Under the pieces are notes generated by a model, which saw only the letters and a program-made list of their open reading frames with translations, made no database searches and had not been told where the DNA came from. Made by a program: the position numbers and the translations under genes. Of a stretch of DNA of 64,000 nt, positions 43,890 through 52,311 are shown one piece after another. How positions within the stretch are numbered: the first letter of the stretch is position 1; each line of letters starts with the position of its first letter. Source of the DNA: Pararhodobacter sp. (lineage in GTDB: Bacteria > Pseudomonadota > Alphaproteobacteria > Rhodobacterales > Rhodobacteraceae); NCBI GenBank assembly GCA_020832545.1, contig JAFIEK010000002.1, positions 124,001 through 188,000 of the forward strand. The letters are read 5' to 3'.

Positions 43890-45296
43890 ATGCCCAGTTT
43901 TGGCATGATGATCGATGGCCACTCAGTGGCTGCGGCCGATACTTTTACAGTTTTCAACCCGGCGGATGGAAGCCCCGTCGCCGAGGCGCCGAATGCAACT
44001 GTTGCCGATCTTGACCGGGCAGTTGCAGCGGCCAAGGCAGCTTTCGAAAGCTGGTCCCGGAAAACAGACGCAGAGCTGCAGGCAGCCTGCGAAGCCGTCA
44101 CCGAAGCGATTGGTGAGCACGCCGAAGAGTTGGCGCAACTTCTGACCGCAGAGCAAGGCAAGCCGTTGAACGGCCTGGGCTCACGGTGGGAACTGGGCGG
44201 GGCGCAAGCCTGGGCAGGTTATACGGCGGGTTTGTCGCTGCCCATGAAAGTGTTGCAGGACAATAATGAGGGCCGCGTAGAGCTGTTTCGCAATCCGCTC
44301 GGCGTGGTCGGGTCCATCACGCCGTGGAATTTTCCGGTGATGATTGCAGTCTGGCATATTCTGCCTGCGCTGCGCACCGGAAATACCGTGGTGATCAAGC
44401 CATCACCATTTACGCCGTTGAGCACTTTGCGGCTGGTCGAGATCATGAATACCGTTCTGCCTGCCGGGGTGGTCAATGCTGTAAGCGCGGATGACCAGCA
44501 CGACAACATCGGCGCGGCAATGTCCGGGCATCCCGATATTCGCAAGATTGTCTTCACAGGCTCCTGTGCCACCGGGCAAAAGGTGATGCAGGGTGCTGCC
44601 GAAACGATGAAACGTCTGACGCTGGAGCTGGGCGGTAATGACGCGGGCATCGTCTTGCCGGATGTCGACCCGCAGGCCATCGCTGAAGGGCTTTTCTGGG
44701 GTGCGTTCATCAACAACGGTCAGACCTGCGCGGCGATGAAGCGGCTGTATGTACATGACAGCGTCTATGACGCTGTCTGCGACGCGCTGGTCGCTTACGC
44801 CCGCAATATCCCTGTTGGCGATGGCCGCGAGGAAGGCTCGGTGTTGGGGCCAGTCAGCAACCTGATGCAGTTCGACAAGGTGAAACGCCTTGTTGAAGAT
44901 GCCAGCGGTCGGGGTCGCGTTCTATTGGGGGGCAAGCCGGGTGATGGTTTGTTCTTCCCGCCAACGATCATTGCAGATCTGACCGACGACGCGCCGCTTG
45001 TCACTGAAGAGCAGTTCGGCCCCGCGCTACCGATCATCCGCTATACGGATATCGATGCTGCGATCGCGCAGGCCAATGCCTCGGCCACCGGTCTGGGCGG
45101 ATCTGTCTGGTCGGCGGATGTTGCCAGCGCGCACAAGGTTGCCCGGCGGCTCGAATGCGGCTCGGTCTGGATTAACAAACACGGGGCGATCCAGCCGAAC
45201 GCACCTTTCGGCGGGGTCAAGTCATCAGGTGTGGGGGTCGAGTTCGGCGAAGAAGGTCTGGCCGAATACACGGATATTCAGGTGGTGTTCAGCTGA
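43890..45296 (+). CDS. aldehyde dehydrogenase (NAD(P)+-dependent)
   Basis: 468 residues of the ALDH superfamily: N147 in ITPWNFPV, E246 in LELGGNDAG and catalytic C280 in NNGQTCAAMKR are all present. IKPSPFTPLSTL and GFTGS-like VFTGSCATGQ are the cofactor-binding blocks. Cytoplasmic. The frame begins at 43743 but the ATG at 43890 follows GAGGAGAG and is right for family length. First gene of an eight-gene same-strand run with a GMC oxidoreductase, binding protein and Liv-type importer, consistent with oxidising the aldehyde made by the GMC enzyme. Substrate inferred, not proven. Confidence 0.93.
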   Translation: MPSFGMMIDGHSVAAADTFTVFNPADGSPVAEAPNATVADLDRAVAAAKAAFESWSRKTDAELQAACEAVTEAIGEHAEELAQLLTAEQGKPLNGLGSRWELGGAQAWAGYTAGLSLPMKVLQDNNEGRVELFRNPLGVVGSITPWNFPVMIAVWHILPALRTGNTVVIKPSPFTPLSTLRLVEIMNTVLPAGVVNAVSADDQHDNIGAAMSGHPDIRKIVFTGSCATGQKVMQGAAETMKRLTLELGGNDAGIVLPDVDPQAIAEGLFWGAFINNGQTCAAMKRLYVHDSVYDAVCDALVAYARNIPVGDGREEGSVLGPVSNLMQFDKVKRLVEDASGRGRVLLGGKPGDGLFFPPTIIADLTDDAPLVTEEQFGPALPIIRYTDIDAAIAQANASATGLGGSVWSADVASAHKVARRLECGSVWINKHGAIQPNAPFGGVKSSGVGVEFGEEGLAEYTDIQVVFS

Positions 45297-45374
45297 CCTC
45301 GTGCGCGTGACCGGCCCTGGGGAGAGGGTCAGTCACATCATTTGACGCACGGCAGACTACTTCGGGAGGAAGTA

Positions 45375-46973
45375 ATGGAAACGTACGACTATATCGTTGT
45401 CGGCGGCGGCTCTTCGGGGTGCGTGGTTGCCAGCCGACTGTCAGAAGATCCGGGCATCAAGGTGCTGATGATCGAAAGCGGGCGCCGCGACGATGCGCGT
45501 TACATCAAGTTACCGGCCACCTTCTTCAAGGTGATCGAAAAGGGTCGCGATGTCATGGCTTATGTCGGCGAGCCGTCGCCCGGCGTCAACGACCGGGCGT
45601 CGGTGGTGGTGCAGGGGCATGTGATCGGCGGCGGCTCTTCGGTTAATGCGATGCTTTATGTCCGGGGCCAGGCCGAAGATTATGATGGCTGGGCGCAGGA
45701 CGGGAACCGGGGCTGGTCTTCCAGCGATGTCCTACCCGTTTTCCGCGACATGGAAAACAATATGGAGCTTGCCGACGAATACCACGGCACCGAGGGCGAA
45801 CTGCATGTCTCGGAAACCGGCTTCCACCACCCGCTCAGCCGCGCCTTTATCCGGGCGGCGCAGGAAACCGGGTTGCCCCTGAATCCGGATTTCAACGGCG
45901 CGCGTCAGGAGGGGGTGGGTTTTTATCAGACCACCACCCATAACGGGCGGCGCTGGTCGGCGGCCGAGGCTTTTCTGCGCAAGGCAGAGAAACGCCCGAA
46001 CCTGAAGATCATGACCCAGACCCGCGTGGCGCGCGTCTTGTTCGAGGGCACAAAGGCCATCGGCGTAGAGCTGGAAGATGGCCGCAAGCTGGGCGCTGCG
46101 GGTGAGGTGGTGCTTTGTGCCGGTGCCATAGAGTCACCACGGCTGCTGCAACTTTCAGGCGTCGGCGATGCGGACCACCTGCAAAGTCATGGCATCGCCG
46201 TGGTGGCCGATATGCCCGGCGTCGGTACCAATTATCAGGATCATCTGGAAACGACGGTGCAGGGCGTCACCCATGACCCTATTTCGTTCTTGGGTCAGGA
46301 CAAGGGCCTGCGTGCTGTACGGCATATGGCGCAGTATCTGGCCACCCGCACCGGGCTTTTGTGCTCAAACGTCGTGGAATGCGGCGGGTTTGCCGATGTC
46401 TCCGGCGCAGGCAGGCCAGATGTGCAGTTCCACGTTCTGCCGTTCATGGTGGGCTGGGTTGATCGCGAGCCAATCCCCGAACATGGCATCTCCATTGGCC
46501 CCTGCTTCTTGCGGCCCCGGTCGCGTGGCTCGGTGCGCCTGCGGTCTTCTGATCCGCGCGACGCGGCACTTTTTGACGCGGGCAGCCTGAATGACCCGGA
46601 AGATGTGGAAATTCTGGTGCGCGGGGTAAAGAAGGCCATCGCTATTCTTGAGGCTCCGTCTCTGGCGCGGCTGATCAAACGCCGGGCACTGCCAGAGCCG
46701 GGCATTGAAAAGGACGACGACGCCCTGCGCCACTATGTGCGCCAAACCGTGAAGACCGTGTTCCATCCCTGCGGCACCGCTAAGATGGGCCCGGCGAGCG
46801 ACAAGATGGCGGTGGTGGACAACGAGTTGCGTGTGCGTGGCACGCAGGGGCTGCGCGTCTGTGACGCCTCCGTCATGCCACGGCTGATTTCCGGCAACAC
46901 GAATGCACCAACCATGATGATCGCGGAGCGAGGAGCGCGGTTTATCATGGGCAAGGAGTCAATCAGCGCCTGA
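45375..46973 (+). CDS. GMC-family flavin-dependent alcohol dehydrogenase
   Basis: 532 residues. GGGSSG (residues 10-15) of the N-terminal Rossmann fold, GHVIGGGSSVNAMLYVRGQAEDYDGW (GMC signature 1), GAIESPRLLQLSGVGDADHL (signature 2) and a C-terminal His464 in HPCGTAKMG with Asn510 in NTNAPTMMIAE are as in choline-dehydrogenase-like enzymes. These oxidise primary alcohols with FAD. No export signal. The ATG at 45375 follows GGGAGGA. Directly downstream of the ALDH gene and upstream of a binding protein, so the pair likely turns an imported alcohol into an acid. Choline itself is not established. Confidence 0.93.
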   Translation: METYDYIVVGGGSSGCVVASRLSEDPGIKVLMIESGRRDDARYIKLPATFFKVIEKGRDVMAYVGEPSPGVNDRASVVVQGHVIGGGSSVNAMLYVRGQAEDYDGWAQDGNRGWSSSDVLPVFRDMENNMELADEYHGTEGELHVSETGFHHPLSRAFIRAAQETGLPLNPDFNGARQEGVGFYQTTTHNGRRWSAAEAFLRKAEKRPNLKIMTQTRVARVLFEGTKAIGVELEDGRKLGAAGEVVLCAGAIESPRLLQLSGVGDADHLQSHGIAVVADMPGVGTNYQDHLETTVQGVTHDPISFLGQDKGLRAVRHMAQYLATRTGLLCSNVVECGGFADVSGAGRPDVQFHVLPFMVGWVDREPIPEHGISIGPCFLRPRSRGSVRLRSSDPRDAALFDAGSLNDPEDVEILVRGVKKAIAILEAPSLARLIKRRALPEPGIEKDDDALRHYVRQTVKTVFHPCGTAKMGPASDKMAVVDNELRVRGTQGLRVCDASVMPRLISGNTNAPTMMIAERGARFIMGKESISA

Positions 46974-47001
46974 GACACTATAAAACAAGGGAGGAGAGAC
47001 C

Positions 47002-48255
47002 ATGAAAACGACACTGAAAGCAATGTTCCTTGCAGGAACAGTTCTGGCGATACCGGGTGTGGTACTGGCAGACACAGTAGTTTGCGAACCCGGCAACGAT
47101 GGGCCCGCCACCGGCGCGCCGATCCGCGTGGGTGGCATTTTCGGCAATGCCGCGCCGGGCGATTTTTCATCGGCCACGCGCGCGGCGTCGGCCTATTTTG
47201 CCTGCGTAAACGCATCGGGTGGCATCCATGGCCGCCCGGTTGAATACGGTGTCGAAAACGATCAGTGGAACCCGGAACTGGCCGCGCAAGCCGCCGCAAA
47301 GCTGGTCGAAGATCAGGGCGTTGTGGCACTGGTTGGCAACGCCTCGTTCGTCGAAATGAGCGTCAACGCGTCCTATTACGCGCGCAACGGGGTGATGGTC
47401 ATGGCCTCGGGCTGTGCTGTGTCCGAGTGCTTTGAAAGCTCGAACATCGTGTCAACCAATCAAGGCCCGCTCGCATCATCCGTGGGGGCGGCTATGTATG
47501 CCGTTGAAGATCTGGGCGCGACCAATATCGCGTGTATCGGTCTGGCTATTCCCTCAGTAGGAAACTGGTCGTGCGGCGCCGTCGAAAGTTACATGGAGGC
47601 GCAAGGCCTACGGGCGTCGTCTGTGTTGATGAACCCCGGCGCCCCGGATGTGAATTCGTCACTGCTGGAAGCCATCGCTTCGGGCGCGGATTCCATTCTG
47701 GTTAATCTGCCTGCCGGGCTGGGCATCGCCTTCCTGGGCGCAGCCGAACAACAAGCCCTGCGCGATGTCTACACCTGGACTTCATCAACACCGCTCTATG
47801 ACGTGTCGGTTCCCGGGGCGCTCGGCTCATATTGGGACGGTGCCCTTTATGTGAACGCCGAACTGACGCCGCTTGACGGCGAGGGCGAACACGCGCGCCA
47901 CTGGCGTGCCGTTATGGATGACTATGGCCGCACTGACGATCCGCGCGATACGTTCAGCCAGGCGGGGTATCTTTCGGCACGCTTCTTTACCCAGCTTCTG
48001 AGCACAATGGACCCGGCCGAGATTGATGATCGCGCAGCGGTGACGGCCGCCATTCAGGGGATTGTCGGATACGAGTCGGACCTGATCTGCGGGCCCTACT
48101 ATGTTGGTGTGGCAGACCGCCACATGCCCAACCGAGCCGGGACCATGGTGCGCGTCAGCGACGGCGGCTTTGAAGTCGTTCGCGAATGCTACGAATACGA
48201 AGGGCCCTATTTCGAGCCGCTGATCGAGGCCGAGCGGGCGCTGGGTCTGCACTGA
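47002..48255 (+). CDS. branched-chain-type ABC substrate-binding protein (Peripla_BP_6)
   Basis: 417 residues. MKTTLKAMFLAGTVLAIPGVVLA is a signal peptide. IRVGGIFGNAAPGDFSSATRAASAYFACVNASGGIHGRPVEYGVENDQWNPELAAQAAAKLVEDQGVVALVG is the typical two-lobe Leu/Ile/Val-binding start. Several Cys residues occur (VCEPG, YFACVN, GCAVSECF, IACIG, SCGAV, LICG, RECYE), unusual for this family and suggesting disulfides. The ribosome site GGAGGAGAG lies just upstream. Followed by a perfect 9-bp hairpin and LivHMGF. Ligand unknown but expected to feed the GMC/ALDH pair. Confidence 0.92.
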   Translation: MKTTLKAMFLAGTVLAIPGVVLADTVVCEPGNDGPATGAPIRVGGIFGNAAPGDFSSATRAASAYFACVNASGGIHGRPVEYGVENDQWNPELAAQAAAKLVEDQGVVALVGNASFVEMSVNASYYARNGVMVMASGCAVSECFESSNIVSTNQGPLASSVGAAMYAVEDLGATNIACIGLAIPSVGNWSCGAVESYMEAQGLRASSVLMNPGAPDVNSSLLEAIASGADSILVNLPAGLGIAFLGAAEQQALRDVYTWTSSTPLYDVSVPGALGSYWDGALYVNAELTPLDGEGEHARHWRAVMDDYGRTDDPRDTFSQAGYLSARFFTQLLSTMDPAEIDDRAAVTAAIQGIVGYESDLICGPYYVGVADRHMPNRAGTMVRVSDGGFEVVRECYEYEGPYFEPLIEAERALGLH

Positions 48256-48267
48256 TCACTGGTAGGA

Positions 48268-48291
48268 CTGGCCCGGTAACTTCCGGGCCAG
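48268..48291 (+). repeat. hairpin between binding protein and permease genes
   Basis: Perfect 9-bp stem CTGGCCCGG (48268-48276) and CCGGGCCAG (48283-48291), 6-nt loop, 12 bp after the binding-protein stop. Typical of structures that stabilise a binding-protein mRNA and reduce read-through into the permease. Confidence 0.65.
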
Positions 48292-48314
48292 CCATTGCCG
48301 CAATGAGGGTCTTC

Positions 48315-49268
48315 ATGCGCATTCTTGTATCCGCCGGCGCTTATGCGCTGGCGATGGCCGGGATCATTCTGGGGCTCAGCTGGGGCCAGCCGTCGAATGT
48401 TGTGGGAATGTTTCTGGTTTCGGGGCTGGCCGTAGGCTCGCTCTACGCGCTTGGCGGGATCGGACTGGTGGTGCTCTACCGCGCGACCGGCGTTCTGAAT
48501 TTTGCCAACGGCGCAATCGGTGCGCTTGGCGTTATGGTCGCCTGGCAGCTGGTCCAGTGGGGCTGGCCCGGGCCTCTAACCTGGGTGCTGGGCATCGGCC
48601 TGACCACTGCGCTGTCGCTGGGATATGGCCGGTTGATCGGCCCCGGGCTTGCCTGGCGTGATCCCGTTGTTAAGGCAGTGGCGACGCTGGGGTTTGCGCT
48701 TGTCGTGCTGGGGATGACAGCGTTTGCTTGGGAAGATGACGTGCGCCGCTTTGCGCTGCCGACCGACAATGTGGCAATCACCATTCTGGGCCTTCGGGTG
48801 ACCGTGACGCGGCTTGTCGTGGTTGCTGCAGTAATCGGTATTGTCGTGGTGATCTGGGCCTATCTCGGGCGCACGCGTACCGGGCTGCAGATGCGCGCGC
48901 TGGCCAATGACCGCGATCTATCTGCGCTGATCGGTGTGCCGATTGTGCGCGTAGAGACTGTCGCCTGGGGCATCTCTGGCGTGATTGCGGGTTTCACCGG
49001 GTTGATGTTCGGCAATCTTGTCCGGCTGGAGCCCACAATCATCACCTTCATGATCATTCCCTCCATCGCCGCAGCGATCTGCGGGCGACTGGATAATCTG
49101 GCGCTGGTGCTGGTGGGTGGGCTGTCAATGGGGGTGATCGAATCCATGCTGACCCTCTCGCCTGAGTTGCGCGCCGTGCGTCCGATCGCGCCTTTCGTCA
49201 TCGCCGCACTGGTCCTTGTCTGGATCCAGATGGGTCACCGCTCTGTCATCGGAAGGGACCAGCAATGA
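48315..49268 (+). CDS. Liv-type ABC permease, LivH family
   Basis: 317 residues, about eight to nine membrane helices. SGLAVGSLYALGGIGLVVLYRATGVLNFANGAIGALGVMVAW is the characteristic LivH start, and GLQMRALANDRDLSALIGVPIVRVETVAWGISGVIAG contains the EAA-like loop. Start at ATG 48315 (GAGGG five bases upstream) is preferred over 48303. Pairs with LivM-type permease; stop overlaps its start by four bases. Confidence 0.92.
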   Translation: MRILVSAGAYALAMAGIILGLSWGQPSNVVGMFLVSGLAVGSLYALGGIGLVVLYRATGVLNFANGAIGALGVMVAWQLVQWGWPGPLTWVLGIGLTTALSLGYGRLIGPGLAWRDPVVKAVATLGFALVVLGMTAFAWEDDVRRFALPTDNVAITILGLRVTVTRLVVVAAVIGIVVVIWAYLGRTRTGLQMRALANDRDLSALIGVPIVRVETVAWGISGVIAGFTGLMFGNLVRLEPTIITFMIIPSIAAAICGRLDNLALVLVGGLSMGVIESMLTLSPELRAVRPIAPFVIAALVLVWIQMGHRSVIGRDQQ

Positions 49269-50248
49269 GCACAACCCTTTCAGGGCGCATCGGCGTTGCG
49301 CTGGCATTGATGGCGATTGTCTTTCTGCCGATGCTGATCGGCGGCCAGTGGATGCGCATCTTTACCTCGACGGCCTGTTTTACACTGGCGGCGGCAGCGG
49401 CGGCGTTCATGTATGCCCGGCTCAACATGGTCTCGCTGGCACAGGTGGCGCTGATGGGCGTCGGCGGCTGGGTGATGCTGCGGCTCAATCACGGCACCGC
49501 GCTGCCCTTTGAGATAAACCTGCTGCTGACCGGGGTGCTAACGGCGGCCATCAGCGTGCTGTTGGCGCTGCCCGCGCTGCGGATGCGGGGGCTTTATCTG
49601 GCGCTGATCACACTGATGATTGCCGGTGGGCTTGAGGTTATCTTCTCGACCTACCGCTTTCCCAACGGTGGCACAGGTTTCTGGGGTGTCATGCCATCGG
49701 CTGCGGCGCCATTTCGGCGCCCGGTGCTGGCCGAAAGCGACGGCGCCTATCTGCGCTATGTCATCGCGGTGGTGCTGATCGGCTTTCTGCTGATCGACCT
49801 GCACCGCCGCACGCGTCCCGGTCGGGCATGGGCCATGATCCGCCGGTCCGAGGCGGCGGCACTGGCCTCCGGTGTCAATGTGACAGCTTTCAAGGCATGG
49901 GCCTTTGCCTTGTCGGGGCTTCTGGCCGGGCTGGCGGGAGGGCTTCTGGCCGGGGCATTGGGGCTTTTGGATCCTGCTACCTTCCGGGCCAGTGAATCCG
50001 TCCTTCTGTTCGCGCTTAGCGTGGTCGGGGGCGCGCAATACTGGTTCGGGGCGGTCATCGCCGCAGCGCTTTACAGGGTGTTGCCCGCACTTTTCAACAA
50101 CGCTGGCATTGATCCCAACCTGACGCTGGTGATTTTCGGCGCGGCGCTGCTGCATGCGATCACGACCGCGCCGGACGGGATCGCCGGGCAAATAATGGGC
50201 GTTTTCCGCGGATTAACAGCATGGCTGCGGCCGAAGGGGCGGCGATGA
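49265..50248 (+). CDS. Liv-type ABC permease, LivM family
   Basis: 327 residues, about nine helices. YARLNMVSLAQVALMGVGGWVMLRL and LPALRMRGLYLALITLMIAGGLE are conserved LivM blocks, and WAMIRRSEAAALASGVNVTAFKAWAFALSGLLAGLAGGLLAG is the EAA loop region. It overlaps the upstream permease by four bases (ATGA) and the downstream ATPase by four bases, indicating tight coupling. Confidence 0.92.
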   Translation: MSTTLSGRIGVALALMAIVFLPMLIGGQWMRIFTSTACFTLAAAAAAFMYARLNMVSLAQVALMGVGGWVMLRLNHGTALPFEINLLLTGVLTAAISVLLALPALRMRGLYLALITLMIAGGLEVIFSTYRFPNGGTGFWGVMPSAAAPFRRPVLAESDGAYLRYVIAVVLIGFLLIDLHRRTRPGRAWAMIRRSEAAALASGVNVTAFKAWAFALSGLLAGLAGGLLAGALGLLDPATFRASESVLLFALSVVGGAQYWFGAVIAAALYRVLPALFNNAGIDPNLTLVIFGAALLHAITTAPDGIAGQIMGVFRGLTAWLRPKGRR

Positions 50249-50958
50249 TAGAACTGAATGACCTCACGGTGCGTTTCGGCGGCGTCACGGCGCTGGATGC
50301 GGTGTCGGCCCGGTTCAAAGCACCGGTCAGTGGTATCATCGGCCCCAATGGCGCGGGAAAAACCACGACGATGAACGTGATTTCGGGCTTTTTGCGCGCG
50401 CAAGGCAGCATTTCGGCGTTTGGCACCGATATTGCCAGACTGGCGCCGCACCGACGCAGCCAATGGGGCCTGCGGCGTTCGTTCCAGCGTGAACAACTCG
50501 CCGATGATCTTTCGGTCGCCGATAATCTGCAGGTGATACTTGATGCTTTGCCCGGCACCGCGCAGGAGAAACGCGCCGATCTGGCGCAAGCTCTGGAGGT
50601 CACCGGCCTTGCTGCGCGCGCGCAACAGCTTGCCGGAGGCCTGAACACCTTTGAGCGCCGGTTGACGGATGTCGCGCGTTGCCTGATCGGTCGTCCGCGG
50701 CTGGTGATGTTCGATGAGCCCGCTGGCGGGCTGACGCAGGATGAGACGCATCGTCTGGGCACCCTGATCGCACAGGTACACGGGCTGACCGGCGCGCTGG
50801 TTTTGCTGATCGACCATGACGTGGACCTGATACAGCGGCTGTGTTCCGAGACCCTCGTGCTGGATTTCGGACGCCGCATTGCCTTTGGCGAAACGCGCGC
50901 GGTGCTGGCCGATCCCGCCGTGCAAGCCGCTTATCTGGGCATCGAGGAGGCGGGTTGA
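50245..50958 (+). CDS. Liv-type ABC ATPase, LivG family (divergent signature)
   Basis: 237 residues from the ATG at 50245 (in-frame ATG at 50221 overlaps livM). Walker A GPNGAGKTT, Walker B LVMFDEPAGGL and H-loop LLIDHD are intact. The ABC signature, normally L-S-x-G-Q, is replaced by GGLNTFERRLTDVARCL, so Ser and Gly are missing. The stop codon overlaps the following ATPase start by one base. It should form the nucleotide-binding pair with the neighbouring LivF-type subunit. Confidence 0.9.
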   Translation: MIELNDLTVRFGGVTALDAVSARFKAPVSGIIGPNGAGKTTTMNVISGFLRAQGSISAFGTDIARLAPHRRSQWGLRRSFQREQLADDLSVADNLQVILDALPGTAQEKRADLAQALEVTGLAARAQQLAGGLNTFERRLTDVARCLIGRPRLVMFDEPAGGLTQDETHRLGTLIAQVHGLTGALVLLIDHDVDLIQRLCSETLVLDFGRRIAFGETRAVLADPAVQAAYLGIEEAG

Positions 50959-51659
50959 TGGCACTGGAGATCAAAGGGCTGAGCATAGAGCGCGAGGGGC
51001 GTCTGGTCGTGTCGGATTTCAGTCTGTCGCTGCAGCCGGGCAAGGTGGCGGCGGTTCTGGGGGCTAACGGTGCGGGCAAATCAGAGCTGGTTCTGGGCAT
51101 TGCGGGCGTGCTTCCTTTGCGCGCTGGCAGTGTTCATGCTGATGGCGTTCCCATCGCGGGCCGGGTGCCAGAAGCGGTGCGCGCCGCCGGTGTCGCTGCT
51201 GTGCCCGAGGGGCACCGGGTATTCTCGCGGTTGAGCGTGGACGACAATCTGCGGGTGGCAGGCGCTGTTCTACCGTCTGACGAGGTTGGCGAAAAACTGG
51301 CGCATGTCTACACGCTTTTTCCCGAACTTGACGAACGCCGAAGCCAGATTGCAGGCACGATGTCAGGCGGGCAACAACAGATGCTGGCCATTGGCCATGC
51401 CCTGATGGCCAGGCCGCGCTATCTGCTGATTGACGAAATGTCACTGGGCCTTGCGCCCTTGATCGTGAAACGACTGGTCGGCGCCGTTTCTCAGCTTGTC
51501 GCAGACGGTGTCGGGGTATTGCTGGTTGAGCAGTTCACTGAAGTGGCGTTGGCGCTGGCCGATACGGTTGTCGTGATGCGGATGGGCCGGACGCAGTATG
51601 CGGGACCCGCCAGCGCCATCCGCGATACCCCGGAAATTCTGAACACCGCCTATTTCTGA
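50958..51659 (+). CDS. Liv-type ABC ATPase, LivF family
   Basis: 233 residues. Walker A GANGAGKSE, canonical signature MSGGQQQMLAIGHALM, Walker B LLIDEMSLGLAP and H-loop equivalent LLVEQF are all present, as in LivF. It starts at the TGATG overlapping the previous gene and ends the operon. Together with the LivG-type subunit it energises uptake by the binding protein at 47002. No clear terminator seen directly after the stop. Confidence 0.92.
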   Translation: MALEIKGLSIEREGRLVVSDFSLSLQPGKVAAVLGANGAGKSELVLGIAGVLPLRAGSVHADGVPIAGRVPEAVRAAGVAAVPEGHRVFSRLSVDDNLRVAGAVLPSDEVGEKLAHVYTLFPELDERRSQIAGTMSGGQQQMLAIGHALMARPRYLLIDEMSLGLAPLIVKRLVGAVSQLVADGVGVLLVEQFTEVALALADTVVVMRMGRTQYAGPASAIRDTPEILNTAYF

Positions 51660-51805
51660 ATACTGCTCGTTCCTGACTGATCTTGCCGCACCAACCGGTA
51701 TCGATGGCTGTACCAGCTCAGCGATCTGTCGAGCCAACAGGGTGGTGACCAGAGCCTGCATCTTGCAGGGGCTGTCGCCAGGAACGAACAGCCAGGATCG
51801 GGGGC

Positions 51806-52213
51806 CTAGGCATCCACAGTGTTTGTTACCGTTTCGCGGAAGAAATCAAGAACTCCGTCAGCCTCGTGCGAAACGATATAGGTAAGACTGGTCACATTGC
51901 GCTGCCGCATCCCATAGAAGAACCGCTGACGGAAGCGAGTCAGATGCCAGCCATCGCCCAACGCAAAAGTGTCTATGCCAAGCGCTGTGGTCCCTTTCGG
52001 AAACACGTCCTGACCCAGCCGCCCCACAAGGGACATCAGGGCCTCACGGGAGTTGGCGTGTTGCCAACTGACATCCACATCATCGCGGAAATGGTCGATG
52101 CGGAAATCGATATCCTCGGCGATTGCTTCAAACATCTCCGGATCGCCGGCAACGAACTTAGTGAGCACTTGGCCGATAACGGTCTGCTCGTGTTTCACGG
52201 GGGCTACTTGCAT
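51806..52213 (-). CDS. NTF2-like (SnoaL) fold protein
   Basis: 135 residues with the size and pattern of SnoaL/nuclear-transport-factor-2-like proteins: FVAGDPEMFEAIAEDIDFRIDHFRDDVDVSWQHANSREALMSLVGRL, a start typical of the fold, and FGDGW-like LGDGWHLTRFRQRFFYGMRQRNVTSLTYIVSHEADGV. Members act as small-molecule isomerases, dehydratases or carriers. Divergent from the LysR at 52312 with a palindrome between them, so likely its target. Family assignment is from pattern only. Confidence 0.65.
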   Translation of the reverse strand: MQVAPVKHEQTVIGQVLTKFVAGDPEMFEAIAEDIDFRIDHFRDDVDVSWQHANSREALMSLVGRLGQDVFPKGTTALGIDTFALGDGWHLTRFRQRFFYGMRQRNVTSLTYIVSHEADGVLDFFRETVTNTVDA

Positions 52214-52278
52214 GAACAGGGGCTCCTTTTTTCATGTGGTGCCGTCTGTATGCAGTCAGAATCATCTAAAGTTAATTG

Positions 52279-52302
52279 CTATTCTATCTATAAGTAGAAT
52301 AG
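52279..52302. promoter_or_regulatory. LysR-type operator palindrome
   Basis: CTATTCTA (52279-52286) and TAGAATAG (52295-52302), perfect 8-bp arms around 8 bp, 10 bp before the LysR start and 66 bp from the divergent NTF2-like start. A/T-rich and well placed for autoregulation. Confidence 0.65.
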
Positions 52303-52311
52303 TTTTTAACT

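Noticed and set aside
51660-51805. Possible gene or mobile remnant after livF (ORF at 51441-51761, minus)
   Set aside because: Overlaps livF antisense and shows no family pattern; the only structure is an imperfect long-range repeat (CTCGTTCCTG near 51665, CAGGAACGAA near 51780).
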